Assembly: GCA_963573315.1 (NCBI GenBank)
Contig: OY752148.1
Coordinates: 1-64,000 of the forward strand
Direction of reading: 5' to 3'
Length of the DNA: 64,000 bases
Origin: Entomortierella parvispora
Lineage: Eukaryota > Mortierellomycota > Mortierellomycetes > Mortierellales > Mortierellaceae
Shown here: piece by piece, positions 45,263 through 56,730 of the stretch
How positions within the stretch are numbered: the first letter of the stretch is position 1
How the letters are laid out: every line of letters begins with the position of its first letter
Notes under the pieces: generated by a model
What the model was told of the DNA's origin: nothing
Seen by the model: only the letters and a program-made list of their open reading frames with translations
Database searches by the model: none
Translations under genes and position numbers: made by a program

Positions 45263-46868
45263 ATGTCCAAACAACCCAACCTCGATTTTGCTTTCGGCAA
45301 CTTCAACAAGATTTGCTCCACCGTGTCCTTGACGCTTTGTCCGCTGGTCGGCGATGCGGATGGCATCGAGCCCATCTGTTACTCTAGAAACGTCAAGCTT
45401 GCCGATACGCTTATCTTTCAGCCCTGTGAGTGTTTTTTCTCTCTCTCTTTTTTTTTAATATTGCTTTTGCTCTTGCGCCCAGTTACCCGATGCACGGAAA
45501 TTGAGGTCAATGAGTGGAGAGAGAGGGTCAATATCCAGAATCGTGTGCGTGTGCAACCTGGCCCAGATTGGTCCAACCGCCCACCAACTGACCATGCAAA
45601 ATTTATTTCCTTCATCTTTTTTTTTCCACCTTGTATTTAGCCACGTTGATCATCCACCTCATTGCATTGGTTATGACTTCTATCATGATCTACCACATCC
45701 GGTCAAAATACACAGCCGTGGGTAAGGAGGCATAGATTCAGGATCAGTTCTCCTCGTTTGAAGAGCCCTTTCTTTCAAGGCAAAAGTGCGCGCCTGGACA
45801 GTAGTCTGGTAGATGATTGACTGACCCCTGATTCTGTTTATTCTTTCATCTCTTTACCGGCCGGTTAAACATTTTTTAGGTCGCAAAGAGATTGTCATGT
45901 TCTTTTATTTGTACATGCTGGTCACCATCTTGGACTTGTTGCTCATCTCTGGAATCATCCCAACCGCCAGTAATCTCTATCCAGTATGCTTTACCAATGG
46001 ATGATGTAATGGAGGAACACATGGATCCAGTGGGTCAGGAGCGTTGTTTTTGACATTTGCCCCCCCCCTTTTTTTTTTGAACCTCTTCAAAAGTACTTTA
46101 CAGGAGTCCATCTTGGAATGATATCGGCCACTTTTTGGTGTTTGCTCCTAAACGGATTTGTCGGCTTTCAGTTTGCAGAGGACGGAACGCCTCTATCGCT
46201 ATGGGTAAGGGAGAATGAAAAAAAAAACACGTCCAAGACCTAGAGGGGTGTGTTTTTGAAAATAGATATCCTAACACGACCGTTTTGATGATTTTTTTTT
46301 GCTCTCCTTGTTCATGATGACGGGAAATTTCCAGTCGATTCGCCTCTCATCGCTTGTCGTGTTTGGAGCCGTTACGGCCTTGTCCATCTTGACGTTCGAT
46401 AACACGTCGCCTTTTAGTCGCAACAACCCTGTGGCGCTCTGGGTAGTCTTTTTCATTTTTAATGGCGCAGCCTTGCTGATCTATGTGATCTTGCAGATTG
46501 TGCTGGTGGTCAACACGCTGGACGATCGTTGGCCCTTGGGCGATATCACATTCGGGATTGCGTTCTTTGCCGCAGGGCAGGTCATCCTGTACGTGTTCTC
46601 TTTGGATATTTGCATCTTTGCCAAACATTACATCGACGGCTTGTTCTTTGGCACCATCGCCACCTTGTTGAGTGTCATGATGGTCTACAAGTACTGGGAT
46701 TCAATCACAAAGGAGGATCTCGAGTTCTCGGTCGGCTCCAAGCAGAATGTTTGGGAGGTCAAAGAGCTTTTGGGAGACGATGAGAATGGAGGACTCTATG
46801 GTCGTGGCAACAACTCGCCGGCGTCGGGACCCTATGGCCAGGCCAACTTCTATGAGGAAAGGTACTAG
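45263..46868 (+). CDS. CHS7: Chitin synthase export chaperone, Chs7-type
   Basis: An ER membrane chaperone needed for export of a chitin synthase (Chs3 in yeast) to the cell surface. Exons: 45263-45425, 45641-45721, 45880-45983, 46094-46204, 46335-46868; 330 residues with consistent phases. The N-terminus [20 protein letters not shown] with paired cysteines and PICYSRN is typical. About seven hydrophobic segments follow (for example [75 protein letters not shown]). The signature [12 protein letters not shown] and [15 protein letters not shown] sit near the end, then [15 protein letters not shown] and a short hydrophilic cytosolic tail. AATAAACAG at 46995 is the likely polyadenylation signal. 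It is convergent with the AIF gene. Confidence 0.95.
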
Positions 46869-47260
46869 AGTACCCTATGGTGTCCTAGTAGGCGAAGACG
46901 AGTTTTTCTCTTCTTTCTCTCCCTCCCTCCCCTCCTTGCCACGTCTTTCGTTTTTTCGTCATTTTCTTTATTGCCACTACCATACCATTATTCAATAAAC
47001 AGCATCATCTCATTTTCGTATACTGTCTGTCCACACCAACGACCGAGAGAATGTGGATGCAAACGTGGGAAGAAAAGAACACCAGAGAGCCTCATTTGCA
47101 GGGATTCAGATAAATCAATCGTTGTGTAAACGAGACAACTCCTCGCCGTCTAATGCTTGTTTTCATTTTTTTTGTTTGGTTGAATGCTAGTATTTTTTCT
47201 GTTGTATCAAACTTTGCTTGCCCTCAAAAGAAGATGAAGGGTGGGGAAAGGGGAGGTTAT
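46869..47260. other. Convergent intergenic region, 3' ends of Chs7 and AIF
   Basis: 392 bp between two stop codons; CT-rich after Chs7, with AATAAAC near 46995 as polyadenylation signal. No gene is seen. Confidence 0.6.
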
Positions 47261-49855
47261 CTACTCCTCATGGATGCCAAAGGGCTTGACCAAAGCCTCG
47301 ACCTTCTCATTGTCATAGATCTCACCCAAGATCTTGCGAGCATCCTCAACCTTTCCAAAGTTGTTCCACATCAACAGACCGACAATACGCTTGTCCTTGA
47401 GGTAGAGGACCAAGCCCTTGTTGTACTTTTCCTTGTCTTCTACCTTGACAGCCTCGGCGGGCAAGGGCGTGGCAGTAGCACGCTCGAGCTTGCTCTCATC
47501 AGAAGCGGAAACAGGGGCAGCGACAGCATGTTCGGAAGCAACCGCAGCAGCCTCATCCTTCTTCTCGGCTTCGACGGCAGCGGCGGTGGGCTTCTTGGTC
47601 CAGATGGAAACAGTCGAGAGCTTCGAGTCCAAGATACCGACGGCCTCATATCCGATATGGGGTCCGAGATCAGACCAGAACATGGACTGGTGCTTGTAGG
47701 CCTTATGGAGCTTGTCAGAAGCCATGTTCTGGCCAGCGACGCGACCACCCAAGATGGCGTTATCATAGTGCTCAACGCGACGACGGCCCAAGGTGACATC
47801 ATGGTAAGAGGTCATGTCTCCAGCGCAGTAAACGTTGCGACGGGCCTGCAACTCGGCATTGACGACAACACCGCCACGGACCTCATCCAACTCCAAACCA
47901 GCCTTCTTGGCCAAGGCAACGTTGGCCTCGATACCGACTGCGACCACAATATGGTCGGCAACCAGCTTCTCGCCATTCTCCAAAGTCAACTCGACCTGTC
48001 CCTCACCAATGGGCTTGGTAGAAGCAACACGAGACTGGGGCTTCACAACAACGCCCTCCTGCTCGACCTGAGAAGTCGTCCACTTGGAAAGGTAACGGGG
48101 GAAAACCAAGCCCATGTTGCCATCCTCGGGGAAGACCTGGGTCACAGAGACACCCTTGTCCTTGCCTGTTGAATTCCCGAAAATAAAAGAGCCGCACGTC
48201 AGCAAAAAAGAAACTCTACAAATTACGCCATAATTCAAATTCTCAGGAAAAATAAAAAGTCATTTTACCATAGTGAGAGATGGCAACGGCAAGCTCACTG
48301 CCGAGGAATCCACCTCCAACAATGACAATCTTCTTGTTGGCGGCCTTGACGAGCGAATGCAACTTTTTAAAGTCCTCGACGGAACGGAAGGTAGTCACCT
48401 TGTCAGCACCGGCACCCTGGAGAACAGGGAGGGTCTTGGGAACACCACCAGTGGCAAGGAGAACCTTGCCATACTTGAGGACCTTTCCGTTGTTGAGGGT
48501 AATGGTCTGCTCCGAGACGTTGAGATCGTCCACAGTGACACCAGTCAAGACCTTGACACCACTCTGAGCAGACTCGATCTTGTCCAAAGCATCCTGATCA
48601 ATGGTCTCGATGGTCTCCTTGCCCTTGAGAACGATGCTACACAACAAAACAATAAGAAGGTCAATCCAGCTTGCCTTGATAGATGAACAGGGGTCATCTC
48701 CAATAAAAAGGCACAAAGATTAGTTGGTTTCATCAAGGACGAGAACCAGTGGGTGACATACTTGCGCTCCTTGCCCTGCCAGTCCTTGAATGAAAGCTGC
48801 TCGGTCGACTCCTCGGTCTTGTTGAACCACATCTCCTTGGACAATGGGGGACGCATATAGGGTCCAATGTCCTCGTTACCAATGATAAGAACCTATTCCA
48901 ACAATCTCAGCGTTAAAACATTGGTGGCAAAAAGCTGTGGAGGGGATGAAGTGAGGCAGACGTCATTTTCGTTTGTGTCGCACAAGACCAGTACTTACGG
49001 CAGCAGAAGGATCCTTCTCACGGATAGCCTCCATGGCGGCGAACGAGGCAGTGCCAGCGCCTGTTGGATTTAAATGGAAAAGAGCCAAAAGTTAGCAATT
49101 GGACTGTCCGTCAAACGAAAAAGGAAAACATTATGGCGGGTTTTGTCTTCTCAAATGCAGACAGTAACAGCCGTACCGATCAAAATGTAGGGGTAAAAGT
49201 CCTTCTCGTGCTGAACAGCGGCAACAGCGGGAGCAGCAGCCTCGGGGGCCTCTTCTTCCTCGGTGGTCTCCTCAACGGCCTTGGTGCTGTGGGAAGAGGA
49301 GTGGTGATGGTCACCAGCCTTCTGTCTTGGTGGAGGAGCAGTCAACTTGTAGATCTATATGCCATGGAGTATTCGAGAGATAGCATCAGTACGATAGGCG
49401 ACAGGAACAAGACAAGAGACAGACCAGCCAGCGAGCGCACTTACCAGGGGGCCGAAGAAAAGAAGAGAGCCGATCTAGCGGATAATTCGTTGCCCCAGTA
49501 GAGTAGAGTTGCAACAAGGGACGTTTTGGGTGAGTAAAAATGAACAAGAGAAAACGAAACGGAAGACGTAGTGATTTGTTGATAAATGCACTCGAGAGCG
49601 ACGGAGGAAAGCTGTGCTTCTGGGGAAGGAAGGAAAAAAACAACAACAATGGAAGAGTCATACAACCCAGGCAGCATCCGAGCTTTGATGGTGGGCGGCA
49701 TGGGGGGCGGCGCCATGGGCAGACGAGGTGGATGCATAAGAGCGGGCGGTCTGACGAAGGGAGAGCATGCCCTGGCGAGGGGCAGCAGCAACGGCGGCAG
49801 AGCGGGGGAGGCGCGAAGAGGCCCTGAGGGCAGCCCTGAAGGCGTGTGTGTTCAT
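47261..49855 (-). CDS. AIF1: AIF-type mitochondrial FAD oxidoreductase
   Basis: NADH-dependent flavoprotein of the apoptosis-inducing factor (AIFM1) family. Seven exons on the minus strand: 49855-49664, 49474-49445 (30 nt), 49354-49177, 49060-48999, 48892-48762, 48636-48269, 48165-47261; 621 residues with every phase matching (human AIFM1 has 613). Residues 1-64 are a mitochondrial presequence (Arg/Ala/Ser-rich, no acids until near its end). The 30-nt exon adds hydrophobic IGSLLFFGPL, a likely membrane anchor. FAD site YILIGAGTASFAA follows a low-complexity Ala/Glu linker, then YMRPPLSKEMWF, NAD site IVIVGGGFLGSE (about 305-310), YCAGDMTSYHDVTLGRRRVE, and HQSMFWSDLGPHIGYEA. The C-terminal domain, with an Ala-rich insertion, ends FGIHEE. 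In animals it supports respiratory-chain biogenesis and, when released, DNA degradation; its role in this fungus is inferred. Confidence 0.95.
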
Positions 49856-50310
49856 GGCGAGGGGGGGTGGAGGAGAGGAGAGAGAGGAGAGGAGAGAGGA
49901 GAGGATGGAAGGAGGAGACCGGAAGAATGAATGAATGAAAGAAGGAAAAAAGAAAGAGATCGCTAATCTGGTCGATCGAATCGAATCGCAACGAGTGGGC
50001 GGGGATCAGATTCGCTCGAGGGACGAATAAGGGACAAAGGACAACGGAGGGAGGGGGATCGGCACAGTGGAGCAGCAGCGCGTGCGGATACGCGGGGAGA
50101 TACTAGCATTTGGCTGGCTAATTGCACATGGCCCTAGCACGGGCCAGCGGGGGCTGTGGCTTTGCTTGTCTTTCCTTCTCTTCTCGCACTCCCATTCATT
50201 CATTCAGCATGTACACCTTCCCCCCCTCCTTCCTTCCTTCTCTTCGTGCCTACAGGACATCCAGCAAGCAAGGATCACCCACAGGACTGCAAGCCCCGTC
50301 GTAACCCACA
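49856..50310. promoter_or_regulatory. Divergent promoter region, AIF and SPF45-like gene
   Basis: 455 bp between divergent starts. A GA-rich block (plus strand 49880-49950) on the AIF side mirrors a CT-rich leader on the other side (50165-50245). No TATA box is evident. Confidence 0.5.
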
Positions 50311-52178
50311 ATGTCTCTCTACGGCGACCTCCCGCCGCCATCCACTGATCCAGAGGCTGCTGCCTCTGCCACCACCCCAGGTGGATCAATCTCGACGCCA
50401 TCCTCTGCTGCCACCACCCCCGCCAAAGCTGCCCTTCCTGGTACTTGATTTGATATCTCTTCAACGAAACAACGCCAGGGATATCTTCCAGGGGTTGCCA
50501 TGAAATCACGCTTAAACCCCTTCACTGCCTGAACCATCAGGTCTTGACCAACATTCGCCCGCTAACGAACGGACTTGAACCTCTTGACCTGTTCTCCTTT
50601 TCAGCTGGATGGTCGGCCTCTGTGACCCGTTTCAAACCAATGCTCAACCGCAAGCTGGCCCCACCAAAGCCAAAGCCTGCTAGGCCCAATATCCCTACTG
50701 GATTCGTCATCCAGGCTGAACCTCAACTAGTCAATACGGCCCAAGCGTCATCATCTTCTGTGGCGTCATTACCAGTTCAAACCGTTTATTCCGCTGCCCC
50801 CACTGTGACACAACCACAAACAGTGCCTGCTGTGGATGAAAACAGTTGGTTGAAGGCGCGTACAGCTCAAGTGCAACGGCAGGACAACGATCACAGTCAC
50901 GTAGGTGCTGCTGCTTAAATCCAAAAGCCACCTTCGTACCACCATCCTGGTCTAACCGTCGAATGATCCCCATTATTCCTCCATAGAACAAGAGACAGAC
51001 GAAACGAGCACCTGCCAAAGGACAGCAGGCGGTCAAAGGACAGCCAGCCCCAATCTCATTGGACGATGACTATGACATTGCTCGACCAAACGAATATGAG
51101 GAATTTCAAGGACTGCTTGCTCAGGAGCGACATCAGCAGGCTGAAGCAGTAGAGAACCAACGCAGGAGGGGCAGACCCGGCAGTAGACGATCCTCCAACT
51201 CTCGCTCGCGTTCCAGATCAATCTCGCAATCTCGTTCCCGCTCCTATTCTCGGTCTATTTCGCGATCACGTTCTCGGTCGAGATCTTTGCACCGGTCTCG
51301 ATCGAGGTCTCGCTCGCGTCGCAATTCTTCTCGGAGCCCACCGTCGTCTCCAAGGCGCTCCAGCCTAAAGTCATCAATGCAGAGAAACCCAAGGAGTCGG
51401 AGCAAAAGTCCTCATTCTCAAAAAAGCCGGCGGTCTCGCTCACCGATGGCGCGGAGAGGATCTGTCAGTCCGAGAAGCAGGCACAGTCATCGGAGGTCAC
51501 CATCACCTGCAAAGAGAGAGCACAGCTCACCTCGGACAAGTCAGTTCAAATCTTTTGCACCTCCACCACCCGAACCCTCCAAACCAACCCCACCGACTCT
51601 ACCCATCCCCAGTAGTGCCCCTGTTGTCTGGGCCGATGCCTCTGGAGAGGATGCGTTTCTTCGACGAGCACAGCTTGGAAAGCAAAGACAGATGCAGACT
51701 CCAGGCCAAAATACAGCATCGCTTTCAATTGCTCACACAGGATCCAATTCCAGAGCGCAACAGGGAGCAGCAGGTACGGAATGGATCATGTTTGACTTTT
51801 AATTACAAAAAAGGGGTGTCTTTTTTTGCATGCAATTACTCACTCAGAAACTCTGTTCGTCTCTCCACAGGCACTCTGTTGTCCAGTGTCATTTTGCTTA
51901 CGAACATGGTGGGTCCAGGGGAGGTGGACGATACATTGCAGGAAGAGACGGCGGCAGAGTGCGAAAAATTCGGGCCAGTGGTGCGGTGCCTGATCTACGA
52001 GGTCAAGAACAGGACGGTGCCTGCAGAAGAGGCAGTGCGGATCTTTGTCAAGTTTGGTGCGGCAGGGTCTGCAGAACGAGCACTCCGAGATCTGGACGGC
52101 CGATTTTTTGGAGGGCGTCAAGTGCGTGGGCAGTTTTTTGACGAGCGTCGGTTTGATCTCTTGCAGCTGGCTCCATGA
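50311..52178 (+). CDS. SPF45/RBM17-like splicing factor with RS domain, no G-patch
   Basis: Exons 50311-50440, 50605-50900, 50987-51773, 51871-52178; 506 residues, phases consistent. It starts MSLYGDLPPP and has GWSASVTRFKPML and DDDYDIARPNEYEEF, all recalling SPF45 (MSLYDDL..., GWSKNFK, DEYDPMFPNDYE). The last 100 residues are a U2AF-homology motif: LSSVILLTNMVGPGEVDD, ECEKFGPV, EEAVRIFVKF and GRFFGGRQVRGQFF, including the Arg-Phe-Phe that replaces RNA-binding residues and binds ULM peptides of SF1/SF3b155. Such proteins act at 3' splice-site recognition. Between the two ends lies a long Arg/Ser-repeat region (about 210-335) instead of the G-patch expected in SPF45; no GxGLG motif is visible. 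Confidence 0.8.
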
Positions 52179-52667
52179 TGATGGGTGAATGAGAAGATAA
52201 TAATAATAAAGCAAAAAAAATGTCAACCTTGGGACAAAACTATTATTATTGCTACCACACCTTTTTGGCCAGAAAGCCAGAGTGAACAAATGAGAGCGCA
52301 TTGGACCGTCCGTTGTTGTTGCACAAAGGGATAGAGACAGACAGGAGGATGGTGTGTGTGTGCGTGTGTGTGTCTGTGTGTGCCTGTGGGTGAGAACAAG
52401 CGAGGCGAGACGGGACGAAAAGACAACCTGATGGACAATCATCCATCCATCCATCCATCTTTTTCCTTGTCCTCCTTCTTCCCTTTCCATCTCCCCATCC
52501 TCATCGACGCCTTTTTGACATCCTTCTCTAATCCCGCCATCGCCAGTCGCTGCGTCTCCCGTACCCCCTTTTTTTGTCCTCCTTGGATACGACCCTTGTT
52601 CTTCGTCGCGGCACCCCTTTCTATCCCTTTTCTCTTTGTTCTCGCTCGCCCTCTCCCTCTCTCTCTC

Positions 52668-52713
<46 letters not shown>

Positions 52714-52857
52714 TTTCCCTCTCGTGCGACTTGCAACCCTCTCCGCCTCCTTCTACCCCAGTTTCATTCTCATCTAGTTTCCACTTAATCACCGTCCCTT
52801 AATCGCTGACCCTACCTCCCATTCTCTCTTTCTCCTGACTCTACTCCTTGGCCCGTC
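52179..52857. other. Intergenic region, CT-rich promoter of the next gene
   Basis: AATAATAATAAAG (52198) is the presumed polyadenylation site of the SPF45-like gene. Then TG/GTGT and ATCC microsatellites (52350-52460) and a strong CT-repeat tract (52640-52720). No gene is seen. Confidence 0.55.
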
Positions 52858-52942
52858 ATGCCAAACCCGACTTTACCACTGGCCGTTGTTTCTAACAGTC
52901 GGCCTCCTAAAAATGCAAAGGCATCAACAGCGGTCGAGCAAG

Positions 52943-52998
<56 letters not shown>

Positions 52999-54690
52999 TC
53001 ACACTCACAGAAAGAGAAAGAGACACATAGCATTGAAGCAACAACAAAAAAAAAAAAAAAAAGAAAAAAAAAAAGAAACAACAGTAGCACGCGGGACGGG
53101 ACTCTGGACCTCTTGCAGGATGACAGGGGCCGGCGGTAGAGACTGGGAGCTGGGCGGGCAGACAGAGCAACAGAGCCATGCCTTGTCCCTCCCTCTCTCT
53201 CTCTCTCTTCCCCTGCCTGCTTGCTGGGAAACAGCGTTCGCCCAGTTCTCACGACCTTTTTTTTTTCTTCTTTGGCTGTTTCTCTTGCGATAATTATTAT
53301 TTTGTTTATTTGGGTGTTGTTGTGCCTCGAGTTGGACAGAACCTGTGCGGGTGGGTTGTCCAACGTGGGCGTAGGCGTGGGTCGGGGGCACTGGCTGAAG
53401 CAGGAGAAGGAGAAAGAGGACAGACAGACATACACACACACATGTGCACACAGACAAGGGCAAGCAATGTGGTTCTGTGTGCGTGTGCACCTCCAGCCAC
53501 GGCCACGGCCCTCGACCGAGTTGTTGCTCTTGTTACTTTTGTCTCCTTTTCTGGCCCACGATGCCCTGATGACTCCTCTTCCTCCCCCCTGTCTTGCCTC
53601 TTTTCCTTCCTTGCTTGATTGTCCCTGTCTTCCCAACAGTAAAGGAGCGAAGATACTGACGCTCTGCCCTGTTCGTCCGTGTGTCCTCTCTCCTGCCTCT
53701 GTGCCTTTGCTAGATCCCGAGTTGTGGCGAGATATCCAGGCCAATGTCCGCAAGATGGACGACCTCTACGACGCCACCTTTTACACCTGGCTTCGGTCCG
53801 AGGACAATGTTCTTGTCACCGCGTCCTATCTCCAACGACTTGCCGGAGAGTACGACCTCGAGCGAATAGAGCATGCTCTTTGCTGGCTCGTCCATGGCTG
53901 GCGACTCGAGTCCATTGCTGTGCTGGTCAAAGAGGTCACCTTTGACTGGGCGTTGACCAAAGGCTGCCAAGGTAACACCCCCTTTTCTCCTTTCCAACCT
54001 CTCTCCCTCTTTTGAACCAGACGAGATTAACCCGCCCATCTACCTTTTCTCCCGTAGGCGAAAAAGATCGCGCGCGACTTGTTCTCGCGCTGACCGACAA
54101 TTGGTCCATTCAGTACGTAGCGCGTCTTGCCTGTACCCTTCTCACAGGCGCGACTTCTTCATCTCCGCCACCATTGGCACTTCAGTTTACAGCGGGTCAC
54201 ACGCGTTCCGTCTCCTGCTCGGGATCACCTCTCAGTCCAACCTCGCCACCGGGAACAGCGCTTACCAGGACCTCCCCTTCAGACTCACGAGCTCGCGCTA
54301 CAACACCAACATCGTTGACCAGTCAACCATCGTCTGGTCATGATCAGATGGCAGATGCGCGACGGATGGTACTGTCGAGACGACACATCCCGCCAGCCCC
54401 CGCCATGACCCCTGAGGATGGTGCGTATAGCTTTGGAAGACCCATGGCGGCCGCCGCAGGATTAATATCGTCCCCAGCATCCGTCAGAGACGCCAGAGCA
54501 ACTTGTCCTAATCACCACAATGGGCTTCAACGCTCGTCTGTGCTAGGACAAGGAAACACTGCCGACTCGCGTACAGTAAACACGACCCAACCTTCGACCC
54601 TTACAGCCACCGCCCCTCTATACCCTACATCGCAGCAATCAATCCAGCACGCACAGCAATGTGTTAATCATACCCAGCCGCAATTACGAT

Positions 54691-54728
<38 letters not shown>

Positions 54729-56507
54729 CTGCAACAACAACAACATCATCAGCAGCAATTGGCTCCTCCGCGCTTTTCTCCAGCCGCCCATACTCCCCAC
54801 ACTCAACCACCCCAGCACACAAGACTGCACTCGCGCCAACAATCTCAACCAGATAATACCTCGGCATCCAAGCTACAATGGCAACAGCAGTCTTGGGCCA
54901 ATGCGGCACCAACTTTTTACATGGACAAGGATGTCTTTATGGAGGAGCTTTCCAGAAAGTGGAGCTTTTGCCGACTGTCGGAATTCTTTCAGTGCGTGGA
55001 CCTGGCCTCTGGGATTAGCCACCGATTCAAATGTGCCCTTTTGAAAGAAAGCGCATTAAAGGAAGAGCAGACCCGAGCAAAGAAGCGTTTGCAACTCCAG
55101 CAACAGGGCGCACGCTCAACATCTACCGTGAACACAAAGCCTCTGACCTTTCAACCTTCAATACATCCTCTGTCCGCAAATGCAACCGACCTTGCAAGGT
55201 CTGTGACCACCACCACCACGCCCACCAGTCAAGGCATGACGGTTGGCAGGAGAACAGAAGAGGTATCCCTCACTTTGGGGAGAAGGACTATTGTGAATCA
55301 TGAGGAGCAATTGAGCACTGGCGACAATACGAAGGCGTCCGAGACATTGGCCATGGAACAGGTGCAAGTCAATCACCAGAGTCAGAGTCAAGCCAGCGCA
55401 CCACTGTTCACCTCTGCAGCCATGGTGCCCGTGCAAGACGTTTTCTCAAAGGATATTGTCCAATCGCCAGCGGATGAATGCATGGAAGAAAGTGGAGAGA
55501 GTTTAGTGGACGGGGACTCGACTTTAGCGTATCAAAGCAAATGCCAGCAGCTCCTTGGATCCACAGCTTCCTCTCCCTCGCCTTCACCATCCCCACATAC
55601 CCAATTGGATGGCAGTATCCGATACCACCCTGTACAAGGATTCGCCCATGGAAACTATAGCGACGACATGAACTCGATCTTGAGCAGGGGTTGGGGAGGT
55701 GCAGAGGGAGGAGGAGGTCATCAACACAGTCGATCCCAGACCGTGGACGCCATCATGTCCAACCCCTCCTTGTCCCCTTCCTCTTCGGCGGTTTCTTCTC
55801 CCATTTCAACTTCATCAGCCTCTGCTTCCCTTTCTACATTGACTTTGGCAGATACTGGACGGGAGACATCGTTGCCCCGACAGAGCTCGCAACAGTTTTT
55901 GAACCACCATCATCAAGAACAGCATCAACAGCAGCAACAACAACAGCAACAACAACAGCATCAGCATCATCAGCATCAACAACATCAGCAACAGCAGGCC
56001 CTGTCCAACTATGGAGCGGCCAGTTTTGGATCCCAGGGACTGTTCAGGAACGGACCTCCTGGAGTTGCCACCTCCTCGACCCCTTCGTCTGCATCTGCGT
56101 CCGACTTGGGAGTCCTGGCATCCGCAGGAGGAACAACGACTACAGGCTTGTCGGCGTCGTCTTCTGCAATGTCGCTCTCCAGCAGCCACACCAGTCTCGG
56201 CGGCCACTCCCACCCGCACTCGCACCCGCCTCATCGCCAGCCCAATGACAGTTCTTCTGCCAAACGCAAAAACTCGTTGGGGGTCGGGAGTCTGACGTCT
56301 TCAAACCACCACTGCTCCGGGTTCGGACCGTCCTCGACGGCTTCAAACGCGCTTCATGGCGCCGACGGTTCTTCGCTGTCGTCTTCTTCGGCCATCTTTC
56401 CGGGTCCTCGCCGCACAAGCACCAGCGCCAGTACTTCGAACGAGGACTTGAAACGTGTTCGATGCAGTCGTCAAAGCAGCACCACCTCTACAACCTCAGG
56501 CCGGTAA
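52858..56507 (+). CDS. Unknown 930-residue protein, helical N-terminus and poly-Gln regions
   Basis: I do not recognise this protein. Exons 52858-52942, 53714-53971, 54058-56507; phases agree across both introns. Residues 29 to about 145 (DPELWRDIQANVRKMDDLYD onward) look like a compact helical domain. A short pattern, W-[RS]-[LIF]-x-x-[IVL]-[AS]-x-[LF], occurs three times: WRLESIAVL (W91), WSIQYVARL (W130) and WSFCRLSEF (W416), the last in a second ordered island (FYMDKDVFMEELSRKW, about 401-445). The rest is disordered: Gln tracts near 54690-54770 and 55905-56000, Ser/Thr/Pro-rich segments, and a C-terminus SNEDLKRVRCSRQSSTTST. Intron 1 (771 bp) contains a CA repeat and poly-A/T runs. Composition suggests a regulator or scaffold; function unknown. 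Confidence 0.7.
52943..52998. repeat. CA dinucleotide microsatellite in intron 1
   Basis: About 24 CA units starting at the splice donor itself (G|GTACACAC), so the repeat forms positions +3 onward of the donor site. An A-rich run follows at 53043-53077. Confidence 0.95.
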
Positions 56508-56730
56508 AAAAAAAAGCAAAAAAAGACAAAAACTCTGTTTGTTTGTTTGTTTGTTGCATTTTGTTGCTTTTTGTCCTCATTTTGAAGCATTTGCATCGTC
56601 CACCATATCCATCTTTCTAATAAAAAATAAAAGCAATCATAATATATCATCGTCCTCTTGCGTGTGATTAGGAATTTTTCATTCTCTATTTAGAGTAGCA
56701 GGTATCGAACAAATCCCAAAATCTACTTTG

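Noticed and set aside
47153-48172. 339-residue plus-strand open frame
   Set aside because: Antisense shadow of the last AIF exon; Leu/Asp-rich with no domain.
52356-53753. Several overlapping open frames of 60-298 residues
   Set aside because: They cover CT, CA and poly-A microsatellites in a promoter and intron; they are repeats of THTH, SLSL or EREREK type.
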